NCBI GenBank assembly: GCA_964530005.1
Contig: CAZGZD010000001.1
Span: forward strand, 55,308-119,307
From: CAZGZD01 sp964530005
GTDB taxonomy: Bacteria; Patescibacteriota; Microgenomatia; UBA1406; GWC2-37-13
Reading direction: 5' to 3'
DNA length: 64,000 bases
Part shown: positions 50,704 to 59,170 of the stretch, piece by piece
How positions within the stretch are numbered: the stretch's first letter is position 1
Layout: each line of letters starts with the position of its first letter
Program-made: the position numbers and the translations under genes
Notes under the pieces: generated by a model
What the model was told of the DNA's origin: nothing
Seen by the model: only the letters and a program-made list of their open reading frames with translations
The model's database searches: none

Positions 50704-51582
50704 ATGAAAAAAATAAACAACGGAAATCTCAAGCTCGCTGTCCAAAAAGACGGCCGCCTTGCCACAGAATCTATTAACCTACTCAAGAAGGCAGGGCTTG
50801 AATTTGAGAGCTACACAAGATCTCTGTTTACAACAGTCAAGAATTTCCCACTTGAGATTCTATACTTACGTGAGAAAGATATCCCCTACTACATCCAAGA
50901 GGGTGCAGCTGATATTGGCATCGTTGGCGAAAATATCGTACTTGAGCAAAAGCTCAAAGTCACCCCACTCAACAAGCTCGGATTCGGCAAATGCAACTTA
51001 TCAATAGCCGTACCCAAAGAGTCAAAATTCAAGACACTTAAGGACCTTGATGGCCTGCGTATTGCCACGTCCTATCCCGAATCAACCAGGAGTTTTCTGA
51101 AAAAAGCCGGCGTAGATGCCTCGATAGTCCTTATTCGTGGGTCAGTCGAGATCTCACCAGCTCTTGGGATGGCCGACGCCGTATGTGACCTTGTCTCAAC
51201 TGGTAGCACGCTTGCCCTGAACGACCTTCGGATCATCGACACAATTTTTACCTCAGAAGCACTGCTTGTGGGAGCGGCAAAGCCAAGTTTATCAGCCGAC
51301 AAGCAGCTTTTGCTCGCGAAATTTCTAACCCGAGTCGAAGGCGTACTTTCAGCTCAAAAAAGCAAATATATCATGATGAATGCACCGGCTTCAATACTAC
51401 CAAAGATCAAGAAACTAATTCCCGGCCTTCTATCCCCCACTATCTCGCCACTTGAGCGAGCGGGGTGGATATCTATCCAGTCACTTGTTGCTGAAGATGT
51501 ATTTTGGGACACAATTGAAGAGCTCAAAAAAATCGGAGCACAGGGAATACTTGTCCTGCCAATTGAAAAAATAATTCTATGA
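50704..51582 (+). CDS. hisG: ATP phosphoribosyltransferase (HisG, long form)
   Basis: First step of histidine synthesis: ATP and PRPP give phosphoribosyl-ATP. The start LKLAVQKDGRLATESINLLK and the PRPP loop (ESTRSFLKKAGVDA; RGSVEISPALGMADAVCDLV) are typical. A C-terminal regulatory domain of about 75 residues (YIMMNAPASILPKIKKLIPG, then GAQGILVLPIEKII) makes this the long form that senses histidine by itself, so no HisZ is needed. Its stop overlaps the hisD start by four bases. Control is likely both by histidine feedback and by the divergent YerC-type regulator. Confidence 0.93.
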   Translation: MKKINNGNLKLAVQKDGRLATESINLLKKAGLEFESYTRSLFTTVKNFPLEILYLREKDIPYYIQEGAADIGIVGENIVLEQKLKVTPLNKLGFGKCNLSIAVPKESKFKTLKDLDGLRIATSYPESTRSFLKKAGVDASIVLIRGSVEISPALGMADAVCDLVSTGSTLALNDLRIIDTIFTSEALLVGAAKPSLSADKQLLLAKFLTRVEGVLSAQKSKYIMMNAPASILPKIKKLIPGLLSPTISPLERAGWISIQSLVAEDVFWDTIEELKKIGAQGILVLPIEKIIL

Positions 51583-52871
51583 AAATCTATAATCTCAAAG
51601 ATATCCCACAATCGACGCGGGACGCTATACTGCGCCGTGCTGGTGCCACAGAAAAGCGGATTGTCCCTGAGGTACAAAAAATCATTGACGAAGTCATCAA
51701 GTCTGGCGACGCACCTATCATCAAGAAATACGAAAAACGCACAGGTCGGAAAATAGCTACTTTACGAGTCACACGCTCTGAGATTGACGCGGCATACAAA
51801 AATATAGATAAAAAACTTATTCGTGCAATTCGCCAAGCGGCTCGCAATATATCGGCTGTGTGCCGCGCGCAGCGCAAATCTTTGGCCAGCCAAGAATCAA
51901 CAAATGTACTTGAAGGAATCGACGTGTGGCGCGAGTGGCGTGCAATTCAAGAAGTAGGACTATATATTCCAGGCGGACGTGCATATTATCCCTCAACTGT
52001 ACTCATGACAGCAATCCCAGCCGCACTTGCCGGATGCCGCCGAATCGTGATGGTGACTCCTCCAGATGATAATTTTGAGATTCCCGCAGCTACGCTTGTT
52101 GCGGCCGACATAGCAGGTGTCACTGAGATATACAAAGTCGGTGGAGTCCAGGCAATCGCAGCGCTTGCCTTTGGCACTGAGTCGATCGCGCCTGTTTACA
52201 AAATTGTTGGCCCTGGCAACAGCTTCGTCACAGTAGCCAAAACTCTTGTATACCCAACAGTCGATATCGATATGCCAGCTGGTCCATCGGAAGTCTTCAT
52301 AATAGCCGATGAAACTGGAAGTCCAGCATTTATTGCCGCGGATCTTTTGGCCGATGCCGAACACGGACCAGATAGTGCAGCTGTTCTTGTCACGACATCA
52401 AGCGTAATTGCCGAGGCAGTAAAAAGAGAGATTGAGCTTCAACTAAATGAACTCACAACAGCCGCGACTATCCGCGCGTCGCTTAGCCAATATGGGCTGA
52501 TTGCTGTGTGTGAGTCAATAAACGCAGCTATTGAGTTTGCAAATACGTATGCGCCAGAGCACCTTGAGATAATGACCAAAAATCCAATGAGTGTTGCAAA
52601 AAAAATAGTGAATGCAGGCTCAGTATTTATCGGCGATTACACCACCAAGTCCGCCGGCGACTACGCCACAGGAGCCAATCACGTACTGCCGACGGCGGGC
52701 GCCGCCCGTGCATTTGGTGCGCTTTCGGTCGATAGCTTTGGCCGTCTTGTTGAATTCCAGAAGGCAAGTAAAGCGGGTCTTGCGAAAATAAAAGATACAA
52801 TTGAGACTATGGCCACGGCCGAAGGTCTCCCCGCCCACCGCAACAGTGCAAGTATTAGATTTAAAGATTAA
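51579..52871 (+). CDS. hisD: Histidinol dehydrogenase
   Basis: Last two steps: histidinol to histidine with two NAD molecules, at a zinc site. Conserved stretches GLYIPGGRAYYPSTVLMTAIP, KVGGVQAIAALAFGTES, GPGNSFVTVAK, LLADAEHGPDS and YAPEHLEI (zinc and catalytic His region) are present. Length 430 is normal. The ATG overlaps the end of hisG by four bases, coupling translation. Downstream, element A (52902-53022) separates it from the next gene. The GSVFIGDYTTKSAGDY loop is as in the family. Confidence 0.95.
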   Translation: MKIYNLKDIPQSTRDAILRRAGATEKRIVPEVQKIIDEVIKSGDAPIIKKYEKRTGRKIATLRVTRSEIDAAYKNIDKKLIRAIRQAARNISAVCRAQRKSLASQESTNVLEGIDVWREWRAIQEVGLYIPGGRAYYPSTVLMTAIPAALAGCRRIVMVTPPDDNFEIPAATLVAADIAGVTEIYKVGGVQAIAALAFGTESIAPVYKIVGPGNSFVTVAKTLVYPTVDIDMPAGPSEVFIIADETGSPAFIAADLLADAEHGPDSAAVLVTTSSVIAEAVKREIELQLNELTTAATIRASLSQYGLIAVCESINAAIEFANTYAPEHLEIMTKNPMSVAKKIVNAGSVFIGDYTTKSAGDYATGANHVLPTAGAARAFGALSVDSFGRLVEFQKASKAGLAKIKDTIETMATAEGLPAHRNSASIRFKD

Positions 52872-52901
52872 TAATTGATAATTAATGATTTATAGATAAC
52901 A

Positions 52902-53022
52902 TTTTGTTACTTTTGCTTCTCTTTTGCGACTTTGCAGATGAGTAGAAGTTGTAGGCGATGACTTCAGTCGAGCCGTACAACTTCACGATTCCGGAAGTGG
53001 AGCAAAAAGGAGTAAAAGTAAA
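52902..53022. repeat. Intergenic element copy A
   Basis: A 121-base quasi-palindrome between hisD and the hisC fusion. Outer arms TTACTTTTGCTTCTCTTTTG and CAAAAAGGAGTAAAAGTAA pair; an inner stem GAAGTTGTA/TACAACTTC and GGC/GCC follow. It differs from copy B by one base in the compared stretch. Confidence 0.8.
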
Positions 53023-53049
53023 TATAGGAATTAGAAAAAAACTAAATAT

Positions 53050-54711
53050 ATGAAAAATCTAAGCCTAAAGCGCATCCAAAAAATGAAGCCATATCTTCCC
53101 CCACTTAGCGGGCGGCGCACTTTTGATGGTCTGCTGCTGGACTTCAACGAACGTACGCAGTCTCCTTCAAAAAATGTGCAAAAAGCTCTCAACGACTTAA
53201 TAAACACACCTACTTTGCAAGTATATCCAGAATATGGACAGCTTGAGGAAAAGCTTGCGCAGTACGTGGGGGTAGACACTGACCAGATTATGCTTACCGA
53301 CGGATCCGACCGGGCAATCGATATTATATTCCGTACGTTTACAGACGCAGATGACCTGGTCATCATCCCAACCCCGAGCTTTGCTATGTTTTACCAGTCG
53401 GCTGAGCTTGTGGGAAATACAATAGTGACCCCAGCGTATGATAAAAAAAACATGGCTTTTCCGATCGATGAAGTACTTAATACGATAGATGGGTCGATAA
53501 GACTTATCGTACTTTGCAATCCAAATAATCCAACAGGAACCAGTATCCCCATGTCTGATATCGAACAAATAGCCAAAGCAGCCTCCAACTCAATGATTCT
53601 TGTAGATGAGGCGTACTTTGAGTTCTCAAAACAGACTGCAGCCGGTCTTATCAATAAGTATCCCAATATCATAGTGACTCGCACATTCTCCAAAGCATTT
53701 GGACTCGCGGCACTTCGTATCGGGTATATTATCGCAGCGCGCGAGTATATCGCCGAGCTTACCAAAGTCCGAGGTCCGTATGATGTGAATATGCTAGCCT
53801 ACACAGCAGCTGAGGCTGCGCTCGATGACCTACGCACTATGCAGAAATACGTAGATGAGGTCATGAAAGTTGCCAAGCCGCAGGTGGAGAAGTTTTTTAC
53901 TGATAATAATATTCAATATTACAAATCATCAGCCAATCTCATACTCTTTAAGCCAGAAAATCCAGACTTTGTGGAAAAAATATTAAGAGAAAATGGAATT
54001 CTCGTCCGACCCCAAAATAAACCGGGAATTGAGGGATCTCTTCGGGTCACGATCGGAACAGTCAAACAGATGCAACAGTTTATTAAAGTATATACAGGTA
54101 AAATAATCGGAGGAACAGGTGACACAGGTGGAAGGGTATCCCGACAGCGCGCAGTAGCAACGAGCACTGGCGGGAAGGAAACCAGTGGCAGAATCTGGAA
54201 AGGAACAGATTCAAACCAAACGAAGGCTAAATACGCATTTCTCGATCGCGATGGCACACTTATATTTGAGCCCCAAGATACCTATCAAATAGATAGTATC
54301 GAGAAGCTGAAGATCTTGGACGGAGTAATCGATGGAATGAAAAAACTAATCGCCCAAGGCTACACGCTCATCATGATCAGTAATCAAGATGGACTTGGCA
54401 CTGATTCGTTTCCAAAGGCTGATTTTGAAGCGGCTCAAAATGCCATGCTTGATATCTTTAATAGAGGGGGCATTGAGTTTGCCGAAATATTCGTGTGCGG
54501 CCACCTACCTGAAGATGGCTGCGCGTGTCGCAAGCCCAAGACAGGACTAGTTGATGAATTTTTGAAGTCAAATAATATGGATCGTGCCAACTCTTTTGTC
54601 TGTGGGGATCGCGCAAGCGACAAGCAGTTTGCCGAAAATCTTGGAATACGATTTATCCCCATGAAGACCAATGGCAATTTTCTTGACGCAATTAAACCAT
54701 TAATGGATTAA
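53050..54711 (+). CDS. hisC: Histidinol-phosphate aminotransferase fused to histidinol-phosphatase
   Basis: Residues about 1-350 are HisC (PLP aminotransferase): LLLDFNERTQSPS, LCNPNNPTGTSI, ILVDEAYFEFS and RTFSKAFGLAALRIGYI with the PLP Lys. Residues about 352-393 are a Gly/Ser/Arg-rich linker. Residues 395-553 are the HisB-N/GmhB-type HAD phosphatase: FLDRDGTLIFEP with the nucleophile Asp, MISNQDGLG, and the zinc loop CGHLPEDGCACRKP. So steps seven and eight of the pathway are on one chain. In enteric bacteria the phosphatase is fused to HisB instead. The catalytic residues of both halves are intact. Elements A and B flank the gene. Confidence 0.92.
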   Translation: MKNLSLKRIQKMKPYLPPLSGRRTFDGLLLDFNERTQSPSKNVQKALNDLINTPTLQVYPEYGQLEEKLAQYVGVDTDQIMLTDGSDRAIDIIFRTFTDADDLVIIPTPSFAMFYQSAELVGNTIVTPAYDKKNMAFPIDEVLNTIDGSIRLIVLCNPNNPTGTSIPMSDIEQIAKAASNSMILVDEAYFEFSKQTAAGLINKYPNIIVTRTFSKAFGLAALRIGYIIAAREYIAELTKVRGPYDVNMLAYTAAEAALDDLRTMQKYVDEVMKVAKPQVEKFFTDNNIQYYKSSANLILFKPENPDFVEKILRENGILVRPQNKPGIEGSLRVTIGTVKQMQQFIKVYTGKIIGGTGDTGGRVSRQRAVATSTGGKETSGRIWKGTDSNQTKAKYAFLDRDGTLIFEPQDTYQIDSIEKLKILDGVIDGMKKLIAQGYTLIMISNQDGLGTDSFPKADFEAAQNAMLDIFNRGGIEFAEIFVCGHLPEDGCACRKPKTGLVDEFLKSNNMDRANSFVCGDRASDKQFAENLGIRFIPMKTNGNFLDAIKPLMD

Positions 54712-54718
54712 ATTACTA

Positions 54719-54839
54719 TTTTGTTACTTTTGTTTCTCTTTTGCGACTTTGCAGATGAGTAGAAGTTGTAGGCGATGACTTCAGTCGAGCCGTACAACTT
54801 CACGATTCCGGAAGTGGAGCAAAAAGGAGTAAAAGTAAA
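54719..54839. repeat. Intergenic element copy B
   Basis: A 121-base element between the hisC fusion and hisB, nearly identical to copy A, with one C-to-T change in the left arm (TTTTGTTTCTC). Outer arms and the GAAGTTGTA/TACAACTTC inner stem are kept. Confidence 0.8.
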
Positions 54840-54869
54840 ATAACTCTATTAAAAATTTAAAATAATCTT

Positions 54870-55460
54870 ATGAAAAAACGAACAGGCAAGGAAATCCGGA
54901 AGACGACTGAGACGAATATTAAAGTTGATCTAAATCTCGATGGGACAGGTAAATACAAAATCGATACAGGCCTCGGATTCCTCAATCACATGCTGGAGCT
55001 TTTTTCCAAGCACTCCCTCATTGATCTTGAGATAAAAGCTGTGGGCGACTTACAAGTCGATGAGCACCACACGACTGAGGACGTGGGAATAGCCCTCGGC
55101 ACAGCTCTTAAAAAAGCATTGGGCGACAAGCGCGGTATAGAGCGGTACGGATTCTATGTCCCGATGGACGAGACACTTGCTCAGGTAGTACTTGACCTCG
55201 GCGGGCGCGGGTACTTGGTGTGGAACGTAAATTTCAAGCGCGAGATGATCGGGGACATGCCGACTGAGCTTTTTGAGCACTTTTTCTACTCAATAGCGCA
55301 GAATCTGGGAGCTAATATCCACGTCAATCTCCCCTACGGGACCAATGAACACCACAAGGCAGAAGCAATATTTAAGGCATTTGCGCGCGCGCTTCGGGCG
55401 GCCATAAGCTACGATCAACGTGCAAAAGATCTGTTGCCAAGCACGAAAGGACGATTATGA
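54870..55460 (+). CDS. hisB: Imidazoleglycerol-phosphate dehydratase
   Basis: Sixth step: removes water from imidazoleglycerol phosphate at a manganese site. The His/Glu clusters are present: GFLNHMLELFSKHS, DEHHTTEDVGIALG (first metal cluster) and GTNEHHKAEAIFKAFARAL (second). Length 196 is that of a dehydratase alone, without the phosphatase half, which here sits on HisC. The ATG starts 30 bases behind element B. The stop overlaps hisH by four bases. Confidence 0.95.
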   Translation: MKKRTGKEIRKTTETNIKVDLNLDGTGKYKIDTGLGFLNHMLELFSKHSLIDLEIKAVGDLQVDEHHTTEDVGIALGTALKKALGDKRGIERYGFYVPMDETLAQVVLDLGGRGYLVWNVNFKREMIGDMPTELFEHFFYSIAQNLGANIHVNLPYGTNEHHKAEAIFKAFARALRAAISYDQRAKDLLPSTKGRL

Positions 55461-56056
55461 TAGCGATCATCGACTACCGGCTTGGCAATGTCCAAAGTGT
55501 CGCAAACGCATTTGACGCACTTGGTATCGATACTTGTCTGACGAGCGACGCAGATCTTATTCAAAAAGCAGACGCGCTTGTCTTACCTGGCGTAGGCGCA
55601 GCTGGGCAGGGCATGCAAAATCTGAGGAATCTCAAGCTTGACCGCCTCATCAGCCGTCATGTTGAGCGCGGCAAGCCAATTCTTGGGATCTGTCTTGGCA
55701 TGCAGCTTCTTTTTACACGGAGCGCAGAGGACGATACCGCATGTCTTGACCTTATCAAAGGAGAAGTCGTGAGATTTACAGACGAGCTCAAAGTCCCACA
55801 CATCGGGTGGAACAAAGTCGAGTCGCGTGCTGGAGCAAAGCTTTTTAAAGGTATTGAGCGTGATTATTTTTACTTTGCCAATAGCTATTATTGCCAGCCA
55901 GAAGATAAAGATGCTATAGTAGCGACTACAGAATACGGACGTGATTTTTGTAGCAGTATTGAAGCAAATAATATATACGGCACGCAATTCCACCCAGAAA
56001 AAAGCAGTAAAGCAGGACTTCAGATTTGGAAAAATTTCATCAATCTTGTGGCTTAG
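55457..56056 (+). CDS. hisH: Imidazole glycerol phosphate synthase glutaminase subunit
   Basis: Glutamine amidotransferase that feeds ammonia to HisF. GVGAAGQGMQNL, the nucleophile elbow GICLGMQLLF (Cys), and FHPEKSS (His-Glu pair) form the triad. The start overlaps hisB by four bases. A spaced junction with element C follows before hisA. Length 199 is normal. Cytoplasmic, complexed with HisF two genes on. Confidence 0.95.
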   Translation: MIAIIDYRLGNVQSVANAFDALGIDTCLTSDADLIQKADALVLPGVGAAGQGMQNLRNLKLDRLISRHVERGKPILGICLGMQLLFTRSAEDDTACLDLIKGEVVRFTDELKVPHIGWNKVESRAGAKLFKGIERDYFYFANSYYCQPEDKDAIVATTEYGRDFCSSIEANNIYGTQFHPEKSSKAGLQIWKNFINLVA

Positions 56057-56065
56057 TTTATTAAA

Positions 56066-56166
56066 TTTTGTTACTTTTGCTTCTCTTTTGCGACTTGGGA
56101 GGCCCGTCCTGAGCTAAGTCGAAGGATGGGAGGGAACCCACTGGAGCAGAAAGAAGTAAAAGTAAA
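56066..56166. repeat. Intergenic element copy C
   Basis: Between hisH and hisA. Outer arms TTACTTTTGCTTCTCTTTTG and AAAGAAGTAAAAGTAAA pair; the inner stem CCCGTCCT/AGGATGGG (eight pairs) replaces the CCCGGTC/GACTGGG stem of copy D with compensating changes. Core CGACTTGGGAGG and GGGAACCCACTGGAG are as in copy D. Confidence 0.8.
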
Positions 56167-56198
56167 TTATAAATCGTTTCTAATTTTTAGATATAAAT

Positions 56199-56900
56199 AT
56201 GAGAATCATACCAGCTATTGACATTCGCGGCGGGCAGGTCGTGCGTCTCACACAAGGAGACTATGCGCGCGAGACTATATACAACACAGACCCTATATCT
56301 GTGGCAAAAGACTGGGTTGCACGTGGGGCGACCATGATTCACATCGTGGACCTCGATGGCGCAAAGATGGGTATACCGATAAATATCGAGACCGTCAAGA
56401 AAATTGTGGAGACAGTCACTGTAGATATACAGTTTGGAGGCGGGCTTCGCTCTGCACTTGATGTCGAGCAGGTACTGAGTACTGGTGTATCACGCGCAAT
56501 TGTGGGGACTATGGTCCTTGAAGATAGCGCCCTATACGGAGAACTCACTCATCTTTTTGGATCGCGTATTATCCCCTCCCTTGATGTACGAGGCACAAAC
56601 CTTATGACTCGTGGGTGGCTGAAAAACTCAAAAAAAAGCATATCTGAAGTACTCAAGAATCTGGATATCAATAGATTTATCTACACAGATACACTTGTTG
56701 ACGGCACAGATGAGGGGCCGAATTTCGCGGCAATTGCAAGCCTTATAGAATCAAATCCAGAGTCCGAAGTATTAATTGCGGGAGGGATATCTTCGCTTGA
56801 AGATATTAAGAAACTGAAAGAAATCGGGGTCGCAGGAGTCATACTCGGCCGCGCACTATACGCCAATAATTTTACTCTTGAGGAGGCTCTTAGAATATAG
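56199..56900 (+). CDS. hisA: ProFAR isomerase (HisA)
   Basis: Fourth step, an Amadori rearrangement of ProFAR to PRFAR. A half-barrel-duplicated TIM barrel: IPAIDIRGGQVVRLTQGDY holds the first catalytic Asp, and IYTDTLVDGTDEGPN and AGGISSLEDI hold the phosphate loops and the second Asp. Length 233 is normal. It starts 33 bases after element C. It is separated from hisF by 85 bases containing a perfect palindrome. Confidence 0.94.
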   Translation: MRIIPAIDIRGGQVVRLTQGDYARETIYNTDPISVAKDWVARGATMIHIVDLDGAKMGIPINIETVKKIVETVTVDIQFGGGLRSALDVEQVLSTGVSRAIVGTMVLEDSALYGELTHLFGSRIIPSLDVRGTNLMTRGWLKNSKKSISEVLKNLDINRFIYTDTLVDGTDEGPNFAAIASLIESNPESEVLIAGGISSLEDIKKLKEIGVAGVILGRALYANNFTLEEALRI

Positions 56901-56911
56901 ATAGGACTTGT

Positions 56912-56927
56912 CCTCGAATATTCGAGG
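56912..56927. promoter_or_regulatory. Perfect palindrome between hisA and hisF
   Basis: CCTCGAATATTCGAGG, a 16-base perfect palindrome, in the 85-base gap. Unlike the other his junctions it has no element of the A-F family. It could be an operator or an RNA hairpin. Confidence 0.45.
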
Positions 56928-56985
56928 CTCGTCTAAACTAGTTACAACGAACTTTGACTAATTTAAACCAGTTTCAACTAAATTT

Positions 56986-57741
56986 ATGTTAACCAAGCGA
57001 ATCATACCCTGTCTGGATATTGAAGGAGGGCGGGTTGTCAAGGGAGTCAACTTCGTAAATATCACGGACGTTGGCGATCCTGTTGAGTTTGGCAAATTTT
57101 ACGAGGAAGAAGGTGCGGATGAGCTCGTTTTCCTGGATATCTCAGCCAGCTGGGAGAATAGGGGCACAGCGATCGAGCTCGTGGGTCGCGTAGCTCATGA
57201 GCTTTTTATACCGTTTACAGTCGGCGGCGGTATACGCACAGTAGATGACATGAGAGCCATTCTGTATGCCGGAAGCGACAAGATCGCCCTCAATACTCAG
57301 GCCATTCGCGATCCAGCACTCATCACTCAAGGTGCGAGATATTTCGGCAATCAATGTATTGTCGTTGCAATTGACGCAAAGCGAGTAGCTGGCCGTTTGG
57401 AAGTATTTATAAATGGAGGCCGTACAAGGGCGGACGTGGAGCTTATAGACTGGGCCAAGCAGGTCGAGAAGCTTGGAGCCGGCGAGATCCTACTCACCAG
57501 TATTGATCGAGATGGCACGCGCGATGGCTTCGATCTTGAGATGCTGAGTGCTGTATGTGAGGTGGTCAACATCCCCGTCATCGCCTCCGGTGGAGCGGGC
57601 AGACAGGAAGATTTTGCAGCAGTATTTGAGAATACGAATGTCGATGCCGCACTCGCTGCCTCTATATTCCACAGACGTGAAGTAAAGATAGCAGATCTCA
57701 AAAATTATCTCGCTTCAAAGGACATATTAGTTAGAAAATAA
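56986..57741 (+). CDS. hisF: Imidazole glycerol phosphate synthase cyclase subunit
   Basis: Closes the imidazole ring using ammonia from HisH. Barrel motifs: IPCLDIEGGRVVKGVNF with the first catalytic Asp, CIVVAIDAKRV with the second Asp, and GGIRTVDD and ASGGAGRQEDF as the phosphate-binding loops. Length 251 is normal. The family usually has CLDVxxGRVVKG; the Val-to-Ile change is minor. Element F follows before hisIE. Confidence 0.95.
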   Translation: MLTKRIIPCLDIEGGRVVKGVNFVNITDVGDPVEFGKFYEEEGADELVFLDISASWENRGTAIELVGRVAHELFIPFTVGGGIRTVDDMRAILYAGSDKIALNTQAIRDPALITQGARYFGNQCIVVAIDAKRVAGRLEVFINGGRTRADVELIDWAKQVEKLGAGEILLTSIDRDGTRDGFDLEMLSAVCEVVNIPVIASGGAGRQEDFAAVFENTNVDAALAASIFHRREVKIADLKNYLASKDILVRK

Positions 57742-57764
57742 TTTGTAGTTTAGAAAAATTCTAA

Positions 57765-57941
57765 TTTTGTTACTTTTACATTTCTTGCGCGATTTGTGAA
57801 GCAGTCGTACAGTTTGTAGCCGATACGAAATGAGGGAGACCCAGAGAACGCATGCATTTCGGATTGGGAGGGATCCCCATTGAGTGAGGCGTACAAAATG
57901 TAGAATACGAAACTTTGAGCGCAAAATGTAAAAGTAAAAGG
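57765..57941. repeat. Intergenic element copy F (long, divergent)
   Basis: A 177-base element between hisF and hisIE. Outer arms TTACTTTTACATTTCTTGCGC and GCGCAAAATGTAAAAGTAA pair over about 19 bases and covary relative to the other copies. The inside contains GGGAGGGATCCCCATTGAGT, similar to the GGGAGGGAACCCACTGGAGT core of copies C and D. Confidence 0.7.
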
Positions 57942-57952
57942 TAATATAAAGT

Positions 57953-58555
57953 ATGGAACCCTCAAAGCTTTTCAAAAATAGTACTGATCTAATACCCGCC
58001 ATCATCCAAGAAGAAAATGGCGTGGTCCTTATGATGGCAAATATGAACGAAGAGGCCTATGCCAAGACCAAAGCAGCGGGATACGTGTGGTTCTGGAGTC
58101 GCAGCCGTAAAAGATTATGGATGAAGGGCGAGGAGTCGGGCAATAAACTGAAAGTACTTGATATAAAAGAAGATTGCGACGCTGACACACTGCTTGTTAC
58201 CGTAAAACTTGAAGGCACATGCACCTGCCACACCGGGACTTATTCCTGTTTTGGAGACAGGTCCAGGTTCTCACTGGCTGAGCTTTATTCGATTATCAAA
58301 AGTCGAATTGACCAAAAATCAGATGACTCCTATGTCGCCAGCCTCACAAAAGATGGATCAGAGCCAGTCCTCGCCAAGATCGAGGAAGAGGCAGATGAAG
58401 TGATCGATGCAGTCCGCAATAAAGAGCGCAAAGATATCATCTGGGAAATAGCGGATCTATGGTTCCACACACTCGTCCTCATGGCTCAACGTGATATCAC
58501 AATTGAAGATATCGAGCGCGAACTTGAGGGACGAAATAAGAAAAAAGATAGTTAA
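57953..58555 (+). CDS. hisI: Phosphoribosyl-AMP cyclohydrolase / phosphoribosyl-ATP pyrophosphatase
   Basis: Bifunctional HisIE, steps two and three. The N-terminal HisI half (residues 1-110) has DCDADTLL and CTCHTGTYSCFG (zinc cysteines); the C-terminal HisE half (about 115-195) has KIEEEADEVIDAV and IWEIADLWFHTLVLM. Length 200 is normal for the fusion. It is the last gene of the operon, following element F by 11 bases, so the operon covers all enzymes of the pathway. Confidence 0.94.
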   Translation: MEPSKLFKNSTDLIPAIIQEENGVVLMMANMNEEAYAKTKAAGYVWFWSRSRKRLWMKGEESGNKLKVLDIKEDCDADTLLVTVKLEGTCTCHTGTYSCFGDRSRFSLAELYSIIKSRIDQKSDDSYVASLTKDGSEPVLAKIEEEADEVIDAVRNKERKDIIWEIADLWFHTLVLMAQRDITIEDIERELEGRNKKKDS

Positions 58556-59091
58556 CGCATTTCTCCCCGCGCCTCTAGAAAAGAGCCTATCAACTCTTTC
58601 ATAAGATACGCGTATCTATGTAGAATCAGTAGATCTTTTGGAGCCTCAAGTGGCATGTAGTATCTATTCTCTTGCTTAGAATAGGCGTGCACAATTTGAT
58701 TGACTGTTCTGTCTCCTTTATGAAGCAGGCTTCTCATATCCTCTACATACGGCACTACTACTACTCTATCTGGTGACCCCCACACACCTTGGCGAAGAGT
58801 GATAAATCGATCGTTCATATCCGCATGAAGGTGAATTCTGCTACCTGCGGGCGAAGAATACTTAATACTAATTGGCCCATTTTTGCCAATTGCCATATCT
58901 GTAAAGCTCATGCTCATAAATATTGCCAATTTACTCGCCGCACCACTCACAAATCTGGTGAAATCGCCATAATTATGAATACCATCATTTACCGCAACCT
59001 CCTGCATACGACGAAGCTCCATTACCGCTCCTTTGTAGTGGCTTGTGCGAACGGGTACAGTCAGTCGTGCTGCTTCAGGTCCTATAGGCAT
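58552..59091 (-). CDS. Unknown soluble protein, 179 residues
   Basis: No family recognised. A mix of helix (FTRFVSGAASKLAIFMSM) and strand (RIHLHADMNDRFITLRQG, then DRVVVVPYVEDMRSLLHKG). Its stop overlaps that of hisIE on the other strand by two bases. A smaller protein gene lies upstream (59171-59419) on the same strand. No membrane segment. Confidence 0.55.
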   Translation of the reverse strand: MPIGPEAARLTVPVRTSHYKGAVMELRRMQEVAVNDGIHNYGDFTRFVSGAASKLAIFMSMSFTDMAIGKNGPISIKYSSPAGSRIHLHADMNDRFITLRQGVWGSPDRVVVVPYVEDMRSLLHKGDRTVNQIVHAYSKQENRYYMPLEAPKDLLILHRYAYLMKELIGSFLEARGEMR

Positions 59092-59170
59092 AAATGCTAT
59101 TGTACCAGCCTAAATGAGAATTTCTTCCCAAAAAAAATTGATAATGTTTTTTGAATTATGGCCTTTTAAG

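Noticed and set aside
52928..53010. Hammerhead-type ribozyme in elements A and B
   Set aside because: The bases GATGAG occur, but the CTGATGAG and GAAA core elements are not placed between three stems as required.
52902..57941. Insertion sequences or a transposon in the his operon
   Set aside because: The repeats are too short to code for a transposase and none is in the window; non-autonomous elements remain possible and are discussed as a finding.
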